NCBI GenBank assembly: GCA_022844275.1
Contig: JALHMB010000004.1
Span: 62,001-126,000 of the forward strand
From: Hyphomicrobiaceae bacterium
Lineage (GTDB): Bacteria > Pseudomonadota > Alphaproteobacteria > Rhizobiales > Hyphomicrobiaceae
Direction of reading: 5' to 3'
Length of the DNA: 64,000 bases
The notes beneath the pieces were generated by a model. That model saw only the letters and a list, made by a program, of their open reading frames with translations, searched no databases and had not been told where the DNA came from. Both the position numbers and the translations under genes were made by a program. This document shows positions 63,799-64,000 of this stretch, piece by piece (positions within the stretch are counted from its first letter, which is position 1; every line of letters starts with the position of its first letter).

Positions 63799-63947
63799 CG
63801 AGGTCCTCCGTTCGCGCGGCATTCAGGAAAATCAGGCCGCATATCCAGGCGATAGCACGACACGGGGCTCATGCAACAGGGCGCCCGGCATGGCTTCTGA
63901 GCCTATCCCCGACAGCATCTGAACGACGGCCAATGCTGGGCGTATGG

Positions 63948-63978
63948 CCCCAGACTGAGGATAAAGACCAGTCTGGGG
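63948..63978. repeat. Short inverted repeat near the window end
   Basis: CCCCAGACT and AGTCTGGGG (63948-63956, 63970-63978) with a 13-base spacer, in the noncoding stretch 63799-64000 upstream of rpe. It could be a terminator of a gene beyond the window or an operator. No gene is visible in this stretch. Confidence 0.55.
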
Positions 63979-64000
63979 ATCAAATTCCTGTTTAATCCAT

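Overview
The window is high-GC, tightly packed chromosomal DNA of an alphaproteobacterium, most likely order Hyphomicrobiales (Rhizobiales). The basis is the combination of an NDUFA12-type complex I protein beside a DUF2155 protein, a HlyU-family protein, a DnaG primase without most zinc ligands, an alphaproteobacterial RpoD, a DAP-type MurE, a PimC/PimD-like acyl-CoA dehydrogenase pair, and the threonine synthase / M16 peptidase / acetyltransferase / GGDEF-EAL gene order. I saw no rRNA, tRNA, CRISPR array, insertion sequence or prophage. Genus cannot be fixed from the sequence alone.

Layout. 1-2253: yidD (partial) and an IscU-like scaffold on the minus strand, divergent from folE and hisI, with two tandem palindromes between them. 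2384-7251: an IclR regulator, XdhC, an SLC13 anion permease and a 3-oxoadipyl-type thiolase, which read like a catabolic module. 7558-11760: dnaG and rpoD (macromolecular synthesis genes). 11882-19028: small cell-envelope, stress and metal genes (PfpI, a small secreted protein, a two-TM pore-like protein, HlyU, a His/Cys-rich secreted protein plus DUF305, TerC, YjbQ, a GT-C glycosyltransferase, NDUFA12, DUF2155). 19035-31910: an acyl-CoA catabolism region. Minus strand: SDR, two acyl-CoA dehydrogenases and a fused hydratase/3-hydroxyacyl-CoA dehydrogenase, preceded by an acyl carrier protein and a FabF-like condensing enzyme. Plus strand: an acyl-CoA ligase, an SH3-domain protein, a thiolase, an SDR and a glutamine amidotransferase. 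The ligase, dehydrogenase pair, multifunctional enzyme and thiolase together would make one complete beta-oxidation spiral for a fatty or dicarboxylic acid.

32068-33719 is the most unusual locus: a compact minus-strand operon of a 76-residue protein that is almost only a signal peptide plus a C-terminal sorting signal, an exosortase with a visible Cys/Arg/His triad, and a small membrane-anchored partner overlapping it by 4 bases. 33947-37687 holds an outer-membrane barrel protein and murE-murF. 37688-38052 is a block of nested palindromes. 38083-42017 (minus) holds rpsO, pnp, a small basic protein and a thermonuclease. 42260-48115 holds an MFS carrier, a PLP-dependent dehydratase, thrC, an M16 peptidase and an acetyltransferase. 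48112-63798 holds a large membrane GGDEF/EAL protein with a proline-rich tail, a coiled-coil secreted protein, an ATM1-type ABC exporter, an SDR, an acyl-CoA synthetase, a large L,D-transpeptidase, a Wzz-like polysaccharide co-polymerase and rpe.

Several intergenic regions carry modular palindromes of at least three architectures: CTAGTGT-bounded pairs, CTCTCCCC hairpins, and mosaics of short hairpins with a CCGAAGG or CGGAGG core. These look like dispersed Rhizobiales-type repeats.
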